Shown here in pieces: positions 21,321-30,010 of a stretch of DNA of 37,545 nt. A program made the translations under genes and the position numbers. The notes beneath the pieces are model-generated. The model searched no databases and had not been told where the DNA came from. It saw only the letters and a program-made list of their open reading frames with translations. Numbering within the stretch: position 1 is the first letter of the stretch; the number at the start of each line of letters is the position of its first letter. Source of the DNA: a virus; the IMG/VR virus record IMGVR_UViG_3300024346_009773, positions 1 to 37,545 of that record; one strand, 5' to 3'.

Positions 21321-22619
21321 ATGAATATAGAAGAATTATTAGAAAATATTGGTCAGTTTCTAACCGAGAATCAACCTAAATATCTTTATAATCAAAATTT
21401 TGTACCAGGTAAAAGTCAAGTACTTTATTCTGGTCCTTATTGGGATAATGAAGAGATTTTAAGTGGTATATCTACCTTACTAACTGGTAAATGGTTAGTT
21501 ACTGGTGAGAATGTTTATAAATTTGAACGTGAGTTCGCTAAGAAATTTAATGTTAAACATTCACATATGGTTAACTCCGGAAGTTCAGCAAATTTAGTTT
21601 TAGTTGCAGCATTGAAAAAATACTTTCAATGGGAAGATGGATCTGAAGTGATAGTATCACCGGTTGGTTTTCCAACAACAATTTCTACATTGGTTCAAAA
21701 TAACTTAGTACCAGTATTTGTTGATATTGAATGGAATACCTTAAACTTTGATATTACAAAAATTGAAGAAAAAATTACACCAAGAACAAAAGCTATCTTT
21801 GTTTCTCCAGTTTTAGGTAATCCACCAAATATGGATCAATTAAAAGAATTATGTGATAAACATAACATTCAATTAGTTGGTGATAGTTGTGATACATTGG
21901 GTACTAAATGGAATGGTAAAGATGTTAATGATTATTACGTTGCTTGGTCTTGTTCATTCTATCCAGCACACCACATCTCAACAGGTGAAGGTGGTATGTG
22001 TTCAACAAATATTGATGAGTTAAAGAAATTATTTGTTAGTATTTCTTGGTGGGGTAGAGATTGTTACTGTATTGGTTCTTCTAACTTACTTTCTTGTGGT
22101 ACTTGTGGTAACCGTTTTGATAAATGGTTAGAATCTTATGATGGTATTATTGACCACAAATATGTATTTACTAATATGGGTTATAATTTAAAACCACTAG
22201 ATTTACAAGGATCATTTGGTTTGGCTCAATTAAAGAAATTTGAAGAGATTGATACTAAAAGAAAAATATCTAAAGATAGAATAGAACAGATTGTTACTAA
22301 ATATGTAACTGGTGTAAATGGCGTTGAGAAATTAGAACCAGCTGAAACTTGTTGGTTTGGAACCCCGTTCATCTGTGAGAATAAAGAAATTAAAGATAAG
22401 TTAGTTTCTTTTTTAGAAGAAAATAAAATTCAAACAAGAAATTATTTCGCTGGTAACATATTAATGCATCCTGGATATAAACACTTGGATGATTATGAAA
22501 AATATCCAAATGCTAATCAAGTATTAGATAAAGTATTCTTTCTAGGAGCAGCTCCTCATTATGATGAAGTTGTTTTTGAATACGTTGAAAATGTTTTTAA
22601 AGAAAAATGGCAGAATTAA
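21321..22619 (+). CDS. rfbH-like: E1/RfbH-like PMP-dependent CDP-4-keto-6-deoxyglucose 3-dehydratase
   Basis: 432 residues, DegT/DnrJ/StrS fold. The segment SFYPAHHISTGEGG (His217-His218) has histidines where the aminotransferases have the PLP-binding Lys, as in E1 (RfbH/AscC) and ColD. These enzymes use PMP to remove the 3-OH in 3,6-dideoxyhexose synthesis. WWGRDCYCIGSSNLLSCGTC (about 241-260) carries several Cys matching the E1 [2Fe-2S] ligand region, which favours E1 over ColD. VNSGSSANL and MGYNLKPLDLQGSFGLAQL are family blocks. No E3-type reductase is in the window, so a host electron donor may be needed. The gene end overlaps the next gene. Confidence 0.85.
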   Translation: MNIEELLENIGQFLTENQPKYLYNQNFVPGKSQVLYSGPYWDNEEILSGISTLLTGKWLVTGENVYKFEREFAKKFNVKHSHMVNSGSSANLVLVAALKKYFQWEDGSEVIVSPVGFPTTISTLVQNNLVPVFVDIEWNTLNFDITKIEEKITPRTKAIFVSPVLGNPPNMDQLKELCDKHNIQLVGDSCDTLGTKWNGKDVNDYYVAWSCSFYPAHHISTGEGGMCSTNIDELKKLFVSISWWGRDCYCIGSSNLLSCGTCGNRFDKWLESYDGIIDHKYVFTNMGYNLKPLDLQGSFGLAQLKKFEEIDTKRKISKDRIEQIVTKYVTGVNGVEKLEPAETCWFGTPFICENKEIKDKLVSFLEENKIQTRNYFAGNILMHPGYKHLDDYEKYPNANQVLDKVFFLGAAPHYDEVVFEYVENVFKEKWQN

Positions 22620-23992
22620 AAGTCCTTGTCTTAGGAGATGGTTTACTTGGTCAAGAGATTGTAAATCAAAGCGGATGGAACTACATCTCAAGAAAGAAAA
22701 ATTCCTTCGATATAGGGAATCTTTCTTCTTTTTTTGATGAGTTTAGAAAGTATAGTGTAATAGTTAATTGTATTGCTAATACAGATACTTATTCAGATGA
22801 TAAAGATTCACACTGGAAAACAAACTATGTTTTTGTTGATGAACTTATAAAGTTTTGTAATGAGAATAATATAAAATTAGTTCACATTTCAACTGACTAT
22901 ATTTATACTGGATCAGTAGAGAATTCTTCGGAAGAAGATGTCCCAGTTCATTGTAATACTTGGTATGGTTACACCAAACTACTTTCTGATGGATTGGTTC
23001 AATTACAATCTAAAGATTACTTACTGATAAGATGTTCACATAAACCAAATCCATTTCCATATGAAAAAGCTTGGATTGATGTTGTTGGTAATTTTGATTA
23101 TGTTGATGTTATTTCTGATAAAATCATACAACTTGTTAATAACAAAGCAACTGGTTTATTTAATGTTGGTACTGAGTTAAAGTCAATTTATGATTTAGCT
23201 TTAAAAACAAACTCTAATGTAGAACCTATTAAATCGCCGTTAAATGTTCCTAAAAACATATCTTTAAATGTTGATAAGATGAATAATAAATTATTAGTTC
23301 CATTCTTTTCAATTGCTATACCAGCTTATGGTTATAATGGTAAGGGTAGTGAGTTTTTAAATCAAAGTTTTAATATTCTATTCACTCAAGTATTTACTGA
23401 CTTTGAAGTTGTTATTTCAGACCATAGTCAAGATGATACTATAAAGGATTTATGTGAATCTTGGGGTAAACATTTGAATATAAAATACTTTAGAAATGAA
23501 GTTGGTAGAGGTGTTATTTCACCAAATTTAAATAATGCTTTGAAAAATTGTTCTGGTAAGTGGATTAAAATACTTTTCCAAGACGATTTATTATTTGATG
23601 CTAATACATTGAAAAACATTAAAGATTTTATTGATTTAGATTCTGATATGAAATGGATGGCATCTAGTTTTTGGCATACTAATGATGGTAGAAATTTACA
23701 CACTAGATTAAAACCAAGATGGCCTGATAAACCAATATGGGCAGGTCATAACTCAATTGGGTGTCCTTCAGCTATAGCTATAAAAAATGAAGATATTATT
23801 TACTTTGATGATAATATAAATTGGTTAATGGATTGTGACTATTATCAAAGAATGTTTTTAAAACATGGATTACCTAAAGTGTTAGATGTTGATACAATGG
23901 TTAATAGAATTGTTGAAGATAGATTAACCAATACTATTCCTGAACATCAAAAGATATCCGAATATGAAAAATTAAAAAATATTTATGGTTAA
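22607..23992 (+). CDS. Fusion: RmlD-like sugar reductase plus family 2 glycosyltransferase
   Basis: 461 residues in two domains. Residues 1-215 are an RmlD-like SDR: LVLGDGLLGQEIV loop, VNCIANTDTY, LVHISTDYIYTGS, and WYGYTKLLSD (Tyr-x3-Lys). Residues about 230-461 are GT2: FFSIAIPAYGYNGKG, FEVVISDHSQDDT, ILFQDDLLF (DXD region) and NWLMDCDYYQRMFLKHG. The fusion joins a dehydrosugar reductase to the transferase that probably uses its product, so one polypeptide could both finish and attach the sugar. RmlD alone normally makes dTDP-L-rhamnose; the substrate here is not certain. The frame starts 13 bases inside the previous gene. Confidence 0.85.
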   Translation: MAELKVLVLGDGLLGQEIVNQSGWNYISRKKNSFDIGNLSSFFDEFRKYSVIVNCIANTDTYSDDKDSHWKTNYVFVDELIKFCNENNIKLVHISTDYIYTGSVENSSEEDVPVHCNTWYGYTKLLSDGLVQLQSKDYLLIRCSHKPNPFPYEKAWIDVVGNFDYVDVISDKIIQLVNNKATGLFNVGTELKSIYDLALKTNSNVEPIKSPLNVPKNISLNVDKMNNKLLVPFFSIAIPAYGYNGKGSEFLNQSFNILFTQVFTDFEVVISDHSQDDTIKDLCESWGKHLNIKYFRNEVGRGVISPNLNNALKNCSGKWIKILFQDDLLFDANTLKNIKDFIDLDSDMKWMASSFWHTNDGRNLHTRLKPRWPDKPIWAGHNSIGCPSAIAIKNEDIIYFDDNINWLMDCDYYQRMFLKHGLPKVLDVDTMVNRIVEDRLTNTIPEHQKISEYEKLKNIYG

Positions 23993-24638
23993 TTTAGAAA
24001 ATGTAACATTAGTTGCTTTAACTTCTGTTAAGATACAAGAAACAATAAAAGCATTAGAGTTTAGTTGTCGTGGTGTTAAATTTGGTAAAGTAAAATTAGT
24101 ATCAGATATTAAGCCTGTTAACTTACCTGATTATATTGAACATGAATATACAAAAAGGATGAATAATATAGATGAATGGAATTATTCATCTATTTACGAA
24201 TTGGGTAAACATATTGATACTGAGTTTGCTATGTTAATACATGATGATGGTTTTGTTATAAATCCAGATTCTTGGAGAGATGAGTTTTTAGATTATGACT
24301 ATATCGGAGCACCTTGGCCCATGCCTAATGACAATTTTTCATTTAGAGATATTAATGGTAATTTAATTAGAGTTGGTAATTCAGTTTCGATTAGAAGTAA
24401 AAAACTTATTGATTTACCGGTGAAGTTAAACTTAGAGTGGAAAGCTTTTCACGGATATTATAACGAAGATGGTTATATATGTGTTAACTATAGACATATT
24501 TATTTAGAGAACAATATGAAGTTTGCTGATATAGATGTTGCCAAATACTTCTCAATAGAAAATGAAATACCTGAGAATAAGGGTATAATACCATTTGCAT
24601 TTCATAATAAATCAATTGCGAATAAAATATTAAATTAA
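23985..24638 (+). CDS. DUF5672-family glycosyltransferase-like protein
   Basis: 217 residues. HIDTEFAMLIHDDGFVINPDSWRDEFLDYDYIGAPWP (about 72-108) is the strong signature of DUF5672 proteins, found in bacterial polysaccharide and phage glycosylation clusters: a GT-A fold with an Asp-Asp pair in the DXD position. RVGNSVSIRSKKL then follows as in the family. The N-terminal part begins NVTLVALTSVKIQETIKALEF. The stop codon of the preceding gene overlaps its start by eight bases. The sugar is unknown. Confidence 0.78.
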   Translation: MVNLENVTLVALTSVKIQETIKALEFSCRGVKFGKVKLVSDIKPVNLPDYIEHEYTKRMNNIDEWNYSSIYELGKHIDTEFAMLIHDDGFVINPDSWRDEFLDYDYIGAPWPMPNDNFSFRDINGNLIRVGNSVSIRSKKLIDLPVKLNLEWKAFHGYYNEDGYICVNYRHIYLENNMKFADIDVAKYFSIENEIPENKGIIPFAFHNKSIANKILN

Positions 24639-24643
24639 AATAT

Positions 24644-25573
24644 ATGATAACAACAAACTTAACTGGTAATTTTGGAAATCACATGTGGTATTATACTATA
24701 TGTAGAATAGTTGCAGAGAAAAAAGGATTTGAATGGGGTGTTAACCCAGTAGCCACACACGATTATTATAATGGTAGTAGTCAATTTTATTTTATGGAAG
24801 TTGACTATGGTAAAGAAGTTGAAGTAACTGGTAAAAATTCTAACGGATTGAATACTTACTTAGGAATTGCTAATGAATATAATGATTTAGTAAAGGAACA
24901 TACATACAATGGTGATTCTTGTTTAATTAATATGTTTGATCCAAATGTTTTTGATGTAGAAGATAATACAATGATTCATATAATTTCACAATCAGAAGAC
25001 TATCTTATTGATATAAAAACTGAAATTTTAGATTGGTTTAAAATAAAAAATGAATATTCCGAATTATATAATAATAAATTAAATGATTTAGGAATAACAC
25101 TCGACGAAAACACTTGTATTATAAACTTTCGAGGTGGTGAATATAGAGGAGTTCCAAACTTAATTCTTAGACATAAATACTGGTCAGATTCTATTAATCA
25201 TATGCTTAGTATAAATCCAAGTATGAAGTTTATTATTATAACAGATGATGAGCAATGTGCTAAACATTACATTGGCGATTATCCTTGTTATCATATAGAA
25301 ATTGGATTCGACTTTTATGCTGTTAATCAAAGTAAATATGTGATATTATCAAATTCTAGCTTTGGTTGGTGGGCAGCTTGGTTAAATCAAAAAGCTAATT
25401 TAATTTTAGCACCAAAATACTGGGCTAAACATAATGTTAGTAATGGATATTGGTCACTTGGTGATTCTTATACCAGATCGTTTACTTATATGGATAGAGA
25501 AGGAAATATTTCTAACTATGAAGAATGTAAAGCAGAAGCTTTAGAATTCTATAAAAATAATAACTTAATATGA
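24644..25573 (+). CDS. GT11-like (fucosyltransferase-type) glycosyltransferase
   Basis: 309 residues. NLTGNFGNHMWYYTICRIVAEKKG at the start and ILSNSSFGWWAAWLN (about 243-257) are the hallmark ends of alpha-1,2-fucosyltransferase (GT11) proteins. TCIINFRGGEY (about 164-174) replaces the usual H-x-R-R-x-D donor motif with Phe-Arg-Gly-Gly-Glu, and an ITDD block precedes the C-terminal motif. Two more GT11-like genes lie at 34227 and 34988. Probably adds a deoxyhexose such as fucose or a relative from GDP-sugar. Coupled to the next gene by ATGA overlap. Confidence 0.8.
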   Translation: MITTNLTGNFGNHMWYYTICRIVAEKKGFEWGVNPVATHDYYNGSSQFYFMEVDYGKEVEVTGKNSNGLNTYLGIANEYNDLVKEHTYNGDSCLINMFDPNVFDVEDNTMIHIISQSEDYLIDIKTEILDWFKIKNEYSELYNNKLNDLGITLDENTCIINFRGGEYRGVPNLILRHKYWSDSINHMLSINPSMKFIIITDDEQCAKHYIGDYPCYHIEIGFDFYAVNQSKYVILSNSSFGWWAAWLNQKANLILAPKYWAKHNVSNGYWSLGDSYTRSFTYMDREGNISNYEECKAEALEFYKNNNLI

Positions 25574-26463
25574 AAATTTACGATTGTTTCCAATTTTTTA
25601 ATGAATTGGATTTATTAGAATTAAGATTAGAACTACTTTATGATCACGTTGATTACTTTGTAATCAGTGAAACTAATAGAACTCATTCCGATTTGGAGAA
25701 ACCTTTATTCTTTCTTGAGAATAAAGAAAAATATGAAAAATATCTAGATAAGATTATTTATGTTAATCATGAATTTCCACAAGATATATTAAATATGGGT
25801 AGAAAAGAAGGTGGTAATTTATACACTAATCAATATAATAAAATATCAGAAAGATATGATATTGAAGAGAATGAGGGTCAGTTGAAAAAATATCCTACTT
25901 TTTGTAGAGATTACTTACAAAAAGAGTTTATAAAATTTGGTTTAGTTGATTGTGATGATGATGATTTAATTATGATTTCAGATTTAGATGAATTTCCAGA
26001 TCCTAAATATATTGATGAAGTGCGTATTAAAAATTTAAATAATGTTGTTTTTATGCAAGATTGTTTTTATTACAATATAAATACATTAGCTCATACAAAT
26101 TGGTATGGTAATTATGTTGTTAGATATTCCGATACTAAAGATGTCTCTTTAACACACTTGAAAAACAAAAGAGTCAATTTTGAAAAATTATTTAAAGCTG
26201 GTTGGCATTTTAGTTTTATGGGTGGTCCGGAAAGAGTTAAAACAAAAATTAAAAGTTATGCTCATCAAGAGTATAACAATCCTTCTATTTTAAATTCGGT
26301 TGAGCAAAAAATAAATTCTGGTGTGGATGTTTTCAACAGACCATCATATCAAGATCCTTTACAAGAATTTTATTTTGATAAAATGATCAATGTTGATATT
26401 GAACAATTTCCAACTAAAATGATTGAATTAATTAAACAAAAATACAATTACTTAATAAGATAA
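25570..26463 (+). CDS. GT17-like glycosyltransferase
   Basis: 297 residues. IYDCFQFFNELDLLELRLELL (1-22 region), VDYFVISETNRTHSDLEKPL and DDDLIMISDLDEFPDP (about 133-148) are the conserved blocks of family GT17 (beta-1,4-N-acetylglucosaminyltransferase type) and its bacterial and phage relatives. GWHFSFMGGPERVKTKIKSYAHQEY (about 216-240) completes the fold. The SDLDE segment provides the metal-binding acids. No membrane segment, so cytoplasmic, unlike the animal enzymes. Its start overlaps the preceding stop as ATGA. Confidence 0.82.
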   Translation: MKIYDCFQFFNELDLLELRLELLYDHVDYFVISETNRTHSDLEKPLFFLENKEKYEKYLDKIIYVNHEFPQDILNMGRKEGGNLYTNQYNKISERYDIEENEGQLKKYPTFCRDYLQKEFIKFGLVDCDDDDLIMISDLDEFPDPKYIDEVRIKNLNNVVFMQDCFYYNINTLAHTNWYGNYVVRYSDTKDVSLTHLKNKRVNFEKLFKAGWHFSFMGGPERVKTKIKSYAHQEYNNPSILNSVEQKINSGVDVFNRPSYQDPLQEFYFDKMINVDIEQFPTKMIELIKQKYNYLIR

Positions 26464-26482
26464 TAAAATATAATTATAAAAT

Positions 26483-29050
26483 ATGAAAATTGTAATAACA
26501 GGAGGATTGGGATATATAGGAACCGAATTGTGTAAACTTTATTCCGGTGAAGCAAGATATAAAGAGGTAGTTGTTATTGATAGTAGATTTGCTTCTGAGA
26601 GAGTGAAGCAATTAACAGATTGGGGTATCAAATTTATACAAGGAAGTATTCTTGATGAAGATTTAATTAGTAACACTTTAAAAGATGCTGATATATTATT
26701 CCATTTAGCAGGTGTTACTGATGTGGCATACACAAAAACACAATCAAATGATTCTAAAGATTTAGAAATAAAAACATATGGTGTTGACGCAACACGTTTG
26801 ATTATCAAACATACACCAAAAAACTGTAAATTTATTTTCCCATCAACACATGTTGTTTATGAAGGGTTTAAAGAAACAAAGTTTAATTTAAAAGAAGATG
26901 AACCAACAAATGCTATGTTATCTTATTCTACTGGTAAAGTTCAAAGTGAACAAGATTTAAAAGCCTCAGAATTAGATTATATTGTTATGAGATTAGCTAC
27001 TGTATATGGTTACTCAACTGATACAATGAGAATGAACATTATGCCAAATTTATTCTCTAAGATTACTTCTATGAACGGTGTTATTAGTCTATTCTCAGGT
27101 GGTGTACAATACAAAAGTTTAGTTTCACTTCAAGATGTTGTAAGAGCTATGAAGTTTTTTGCTGAATCAGAATACACAAGAGAAACTTACCATATCTCAA
27201 ATGAAAATATGACTATTAAAGAAGTAGCTGAATTATGTAAAAAACATAATGATAAGGTTACAATAATTGAAACTGATGATGAGATTCCTAATTTAGGTTA
27301 TACAATCTCTAATGAGAAACTATTATCAACAGGATTTAAATTGTTATATAACATTGATAAATCAATTCAAGAAATGATTGAGAATTGGTTAATTAAACAA
27401 TACCCAGACGCCTTAGAATTTATAATTAGAGGTGAAAAAGAATACATTGATGATAGAGGCAAAATCTCAAACTTTGAATTAACTGAACCAATTAACCTTA
27501 TTGGTTATATTGAATCTGTTAAAGGATCTGTTAGAGCTAACCATTACCACCCTATTCAAGAGCAAAAATGTCTTTTAGTTAAAGGTAAATATGTTTCTGT
27601 TATCAAAGACTTATCTTACCCTAACGCACCAATCGAAACAAGAATTATCAGAGAAGGTGATGTTGCTGTAATAAGACCAAATGTTGCTCACACTATGGTG
27701 TTTTTAGAAGATTCTATTTTCTTAAATCTTGTTAGAGGTGAAAGAGAACACGAGAATTATGGAATAACACATACCATTCCTTATATTTTAGTTGATGAAA
27801 AATTCAGAAAAGAGATAATGGACAACTACGTTACTAAATGCAGATCTTGTAGTAATGATGATTTAAAAGATGTTGTTAGTTTAGGTAAATCACCATTAGC
27901 AAATAATCTTTTAAACTCTTTAGATGATGAGTGTGATATGTACCCATTGGAAATGAAGTATTGTGATAATTGTAAAAACTGTCAATTGTCTTACAATGTT
28001 CCACCACAAAAAATGTTTGATAACTATTTATATGTATCATCTACTGCTGAAACATTTAGAAATCACTTCAAACAAGCTGCTGAACAATATATTAAAGAGT
28101 TTAATTTAAATTCTAACTCATTAGTTGTTGATATAGGTTCTAATGATGGTGTGTTTTTAAAACCTATGAAAGAAAATGGTGTTAGAATTGTTGGTGTTGA
28201 ACCAGCTAAGAATATAGCCGAATTGGCAAATTCTAATGGAATTACAACAATCAATAACTATTTCAATAATGAATCTGTTGAAGAGATTAAATCTAAATAT
28301 GGTAAAGCTTCAATAGTAACAGCTTCTAATGTTTTTGCTCACTCTGATGAATTATTAAATATAACAAAAGAAACATTTAATTTACTTAATGAAGATGGTA
28401 CATTTATCATTGAAGTTCAATATTTATTAGACACTATTAAAGATTTAACATTTGATAATATATACCACGAACACGTTAATTACTGGTCTGTTACTTCATT
28501 AGTAAACTTCTTTAAAAATTTAAACTTATCAGTTGTTAAAGTTGAACACATTAATACACACGGTGGTTCAATTAGAGTTTATGTTCAAAGAGAAGATAGT
28601 AAAGTAGATAACTCTGTTTTAAACTTTGTAGAGAATGAAAAAGAATTTGGTATAAATGAATATAAAACATATCAAGATTTTTCTAAAAGAGTTGAAGTAA
28701 TTAAATACAACGTTGTTAATAACATTAACAAATTAAAATCTAAATATAAAACAATTGTTGGTTATGGTTCGCCTGCTAAAGCAACAACAGCGTTGAATTT
28801 CTTTTCAGTTGATTCATCATTTATTGATTATACAATAGAAGATAATGAGTTGAAGAATAATAAATTTATACCGGGTGTTAATATTCCAATTAGAAATAAA
28901 GAGTATTGTGAAAATAATTTACCAGATGTTGTTATTGTATTAGCTTGGAATTTCTTTAATGAAATTAAAAATAATAATCAAAATTTAATTGAAAAAGGTG
29001 TTAAGTTCATCTCAATTAAAGATTTACAAAATGAATCTATAGAAATATGA
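26483..29050 (+). CDS. Triple fusion: SDR epimerase + sugar cupin + NDP-hexose C-methyltransferase
   Basis: 855 residues. (1) 1 to about 308: extended SDR with GGLGYIG (7-13), HLAGVTD and Tyr148-x3-Lys152. (2) About 311-445: WxcM/FdtA-type sugar cupin, with VRANHYHPIQEQKCLLVKG and RPNVAHTMVF, likely a 3,4-ketoisomerase or epimerase. (3) 453-855: methyltransferase of the TylCIII/NovU type, with zinc-binding Cys453-x2-Cys456 and Cys494-x2-Cys497, SAM motif VVDIGSNDGVFL (Asp550), YHEHVNYWS, then GYGSPAKATT near 760. Such enzymes C-methylate an NDP-4-keto-6-deoxyhexose to give branched sugars. All three activities on one chain is unusual. Substrate is inferred. Confidence 0.85.
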   Translation: MKIVITGGLGYIGTELCKLYSGEARYKEVVVIDSRFASERVKQLTDWGIKFIQGSILDEDLISNTLKDADILFHLAGVTDVAYTKTQSNDSKDLEIKTYGVDATRLIIKHTPKNCKFIFPSTHVVYEGFKETKFNLKEDEPTNAMLSYSTGKVQSEQDLKASELDYIVMRLATVYGYSTDTMRMNIMPNLFSKITSMNGVISLFSGGVQYKSLVSLQDVVRAMKFFAESEYTRETYHISNENMTIKEVAELCKKHNDKVTIIETDDEIPNLGYTISNEKLLSTGFKLLYNIDKSIQEMIENWLIKQYPDALEFIIRGEKEYIDDRGKISNFELTEPINLIGYIESVKGSVRANHYHPIQEQKCLLVKGKYVSVIKDLSYPNAPIETRIIREGDVAVIRPNVAHTMVFLEDSIFLNLVRGEREHENYGITHTIPYILVDEKFRKEIMDNYVTKCRSCSNDDLKDVVSLGKSPLANNLLNSLDDECDMYPLEMKYCDNCKNCQLSYNVPPQKMFDNYLYVSSTAETFRNHFKQAAEQYIKEFNLNSNSLVVDIGSNDGVFLKPMKENGVRIVGVEPAKNIAELANSNGITTINNYFNNESVEEIKSKYGKASIVTASNVFAHSDELLNITKETFNLLNEDGTFIIEVQYLLDTIKDLTFDNIYHEHVNYWSVTSLVNFFKNLNLSVVKVEHINTHGGSIRVYVQREDSKVDNSVLNFVENEKEFGINEYKTYQDFSKRVEVIKYNVVNNINKLKSKYKTIVGYGSPAKATTALNFFSVDSSFIDYTIEDNELKNNKFIPGVNIPIRNKEYCENNLPDVVIVLAWNFFNEIKNNNQNLIEKGVKFISIKDLQNESIEI

Positions 29051-30009
29051 TTCTTTTAGACCCTACTTTTATCTCACAAAATTGTGACTACTCATTTGGT
29101 GATCAATCTGGTCACCAAAATGGGTTATGTCAATTAAAAGAGGCTAATGTAAATAATCAAGAGTTTTTAAATAAAGTAAATGAAGTTAGAAAAGAAAGAA
29201 ATTGGATGACCTTATTTATTGATAATATACGTTTATATAAACGAGATGGTATTAAATATACAGCTGGTGAATTAATGAACGAATATTCTAGAATTTACAA
29301 AGATAAGGTTGTTTCTGAATTTTTTTCTAAAAATGATTTATTAGAATTGTGTAGTCAAATAGAATATATGAATTTTATTATATTTACTGGATTTGAAGAT
29401 ACACCGATAGATGATGACATTTTTGATAAAATACCAAAAAACATTTTATCAATTTATGCTTCCAATAGTATTTCATTTGGTGGTAAAGTTATTCCTATTC
29501 CATATGGAATTAAAAGAAAATTAGGTCATTGGGATAATTCTCAAGATATTTTATTTAGTAAATTAAATAATTTAGTAGAACCAATTGGTTTATTATATAT
29601 GAGTCATTCTATTACTAATAACGAAAGAATAAAAATTGGTGAATACTTCAAAGATAAAAAATGGGTAACTATACAATCTAATGTCAACTATAATACATTT
29701 TTAGATTCTATTAAAAATCACAAATTTGTTATTTGTCCAGATGGTAATGCGATAGGATGTGAATGTCATCGAGATTGGGAAACTCTTTATATGAAAAGAG
29801 TTCCGATTGTAAAAGATTCTGAGTATTTAAGAGAAATATTTGATGAATTTCCAGTTCTCTTTGTTAAAGATTTTTGTGATATAACAGAAGATTTATTAAA
29901 AGAAAATGATTATTTATATAGAGAATCTTTAAATTTTGATATATCAAAATTAGATATGAGTATTTTATATCAAAATTGTATTACTAATACATTAAAAAAA
30001 ATAAATTAA
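29047..30009 (+). CDS. Exostosin-like glycosyltransferase
   Basis: 320 residues. NHKFVICPDGNAIGCECHRDWETLYMKRVPIVKDSEYLREIF (about 222-263) is the nucleotide-sugar-binding block of exostosin/GT47-like transferases (FxxCPxGNxxxxHRxWExLYxxxxPIV). The N-terminal half is less conserved. The YASNSISFGGKVIPIPYGIKRK segment marks the interdomain region of the GT-B fold. Start and preceding stop overlap by four bases (ATGA). Probably adds a sugar to the glycan built by this cluster; specificity is unknown. Confidence 0.72.
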   Translation: MILLDPTFISQNCDYSFGDQSGHQNGLCQLKEANVNNQEFLNKVNEVRKERNWMTLFIDNIRLYKRDGIKYTAGELMNEYSRIYKDKVVSEFFSKNDLLELCSQIEYMNFIIFTGFEDTPIDDDIFDKIPKNILSIYASNSISFGGKVIPIPYGIKRKLGHWDNSQDILFSKLNNLVEPIGLLYMSHSITNNERIKIGEYFKDKKWVTIQSNVNYNTFLDSIKNHKFVICPDGNAIGCECHRDWETLYMKRVPIVKDSEYLREIFDEFPVLFVKDFCDITEDLLKENDYLYRESLNFDISKLDMSILYQNCITNTLKKIN

Positions 30010-30010
30010 A

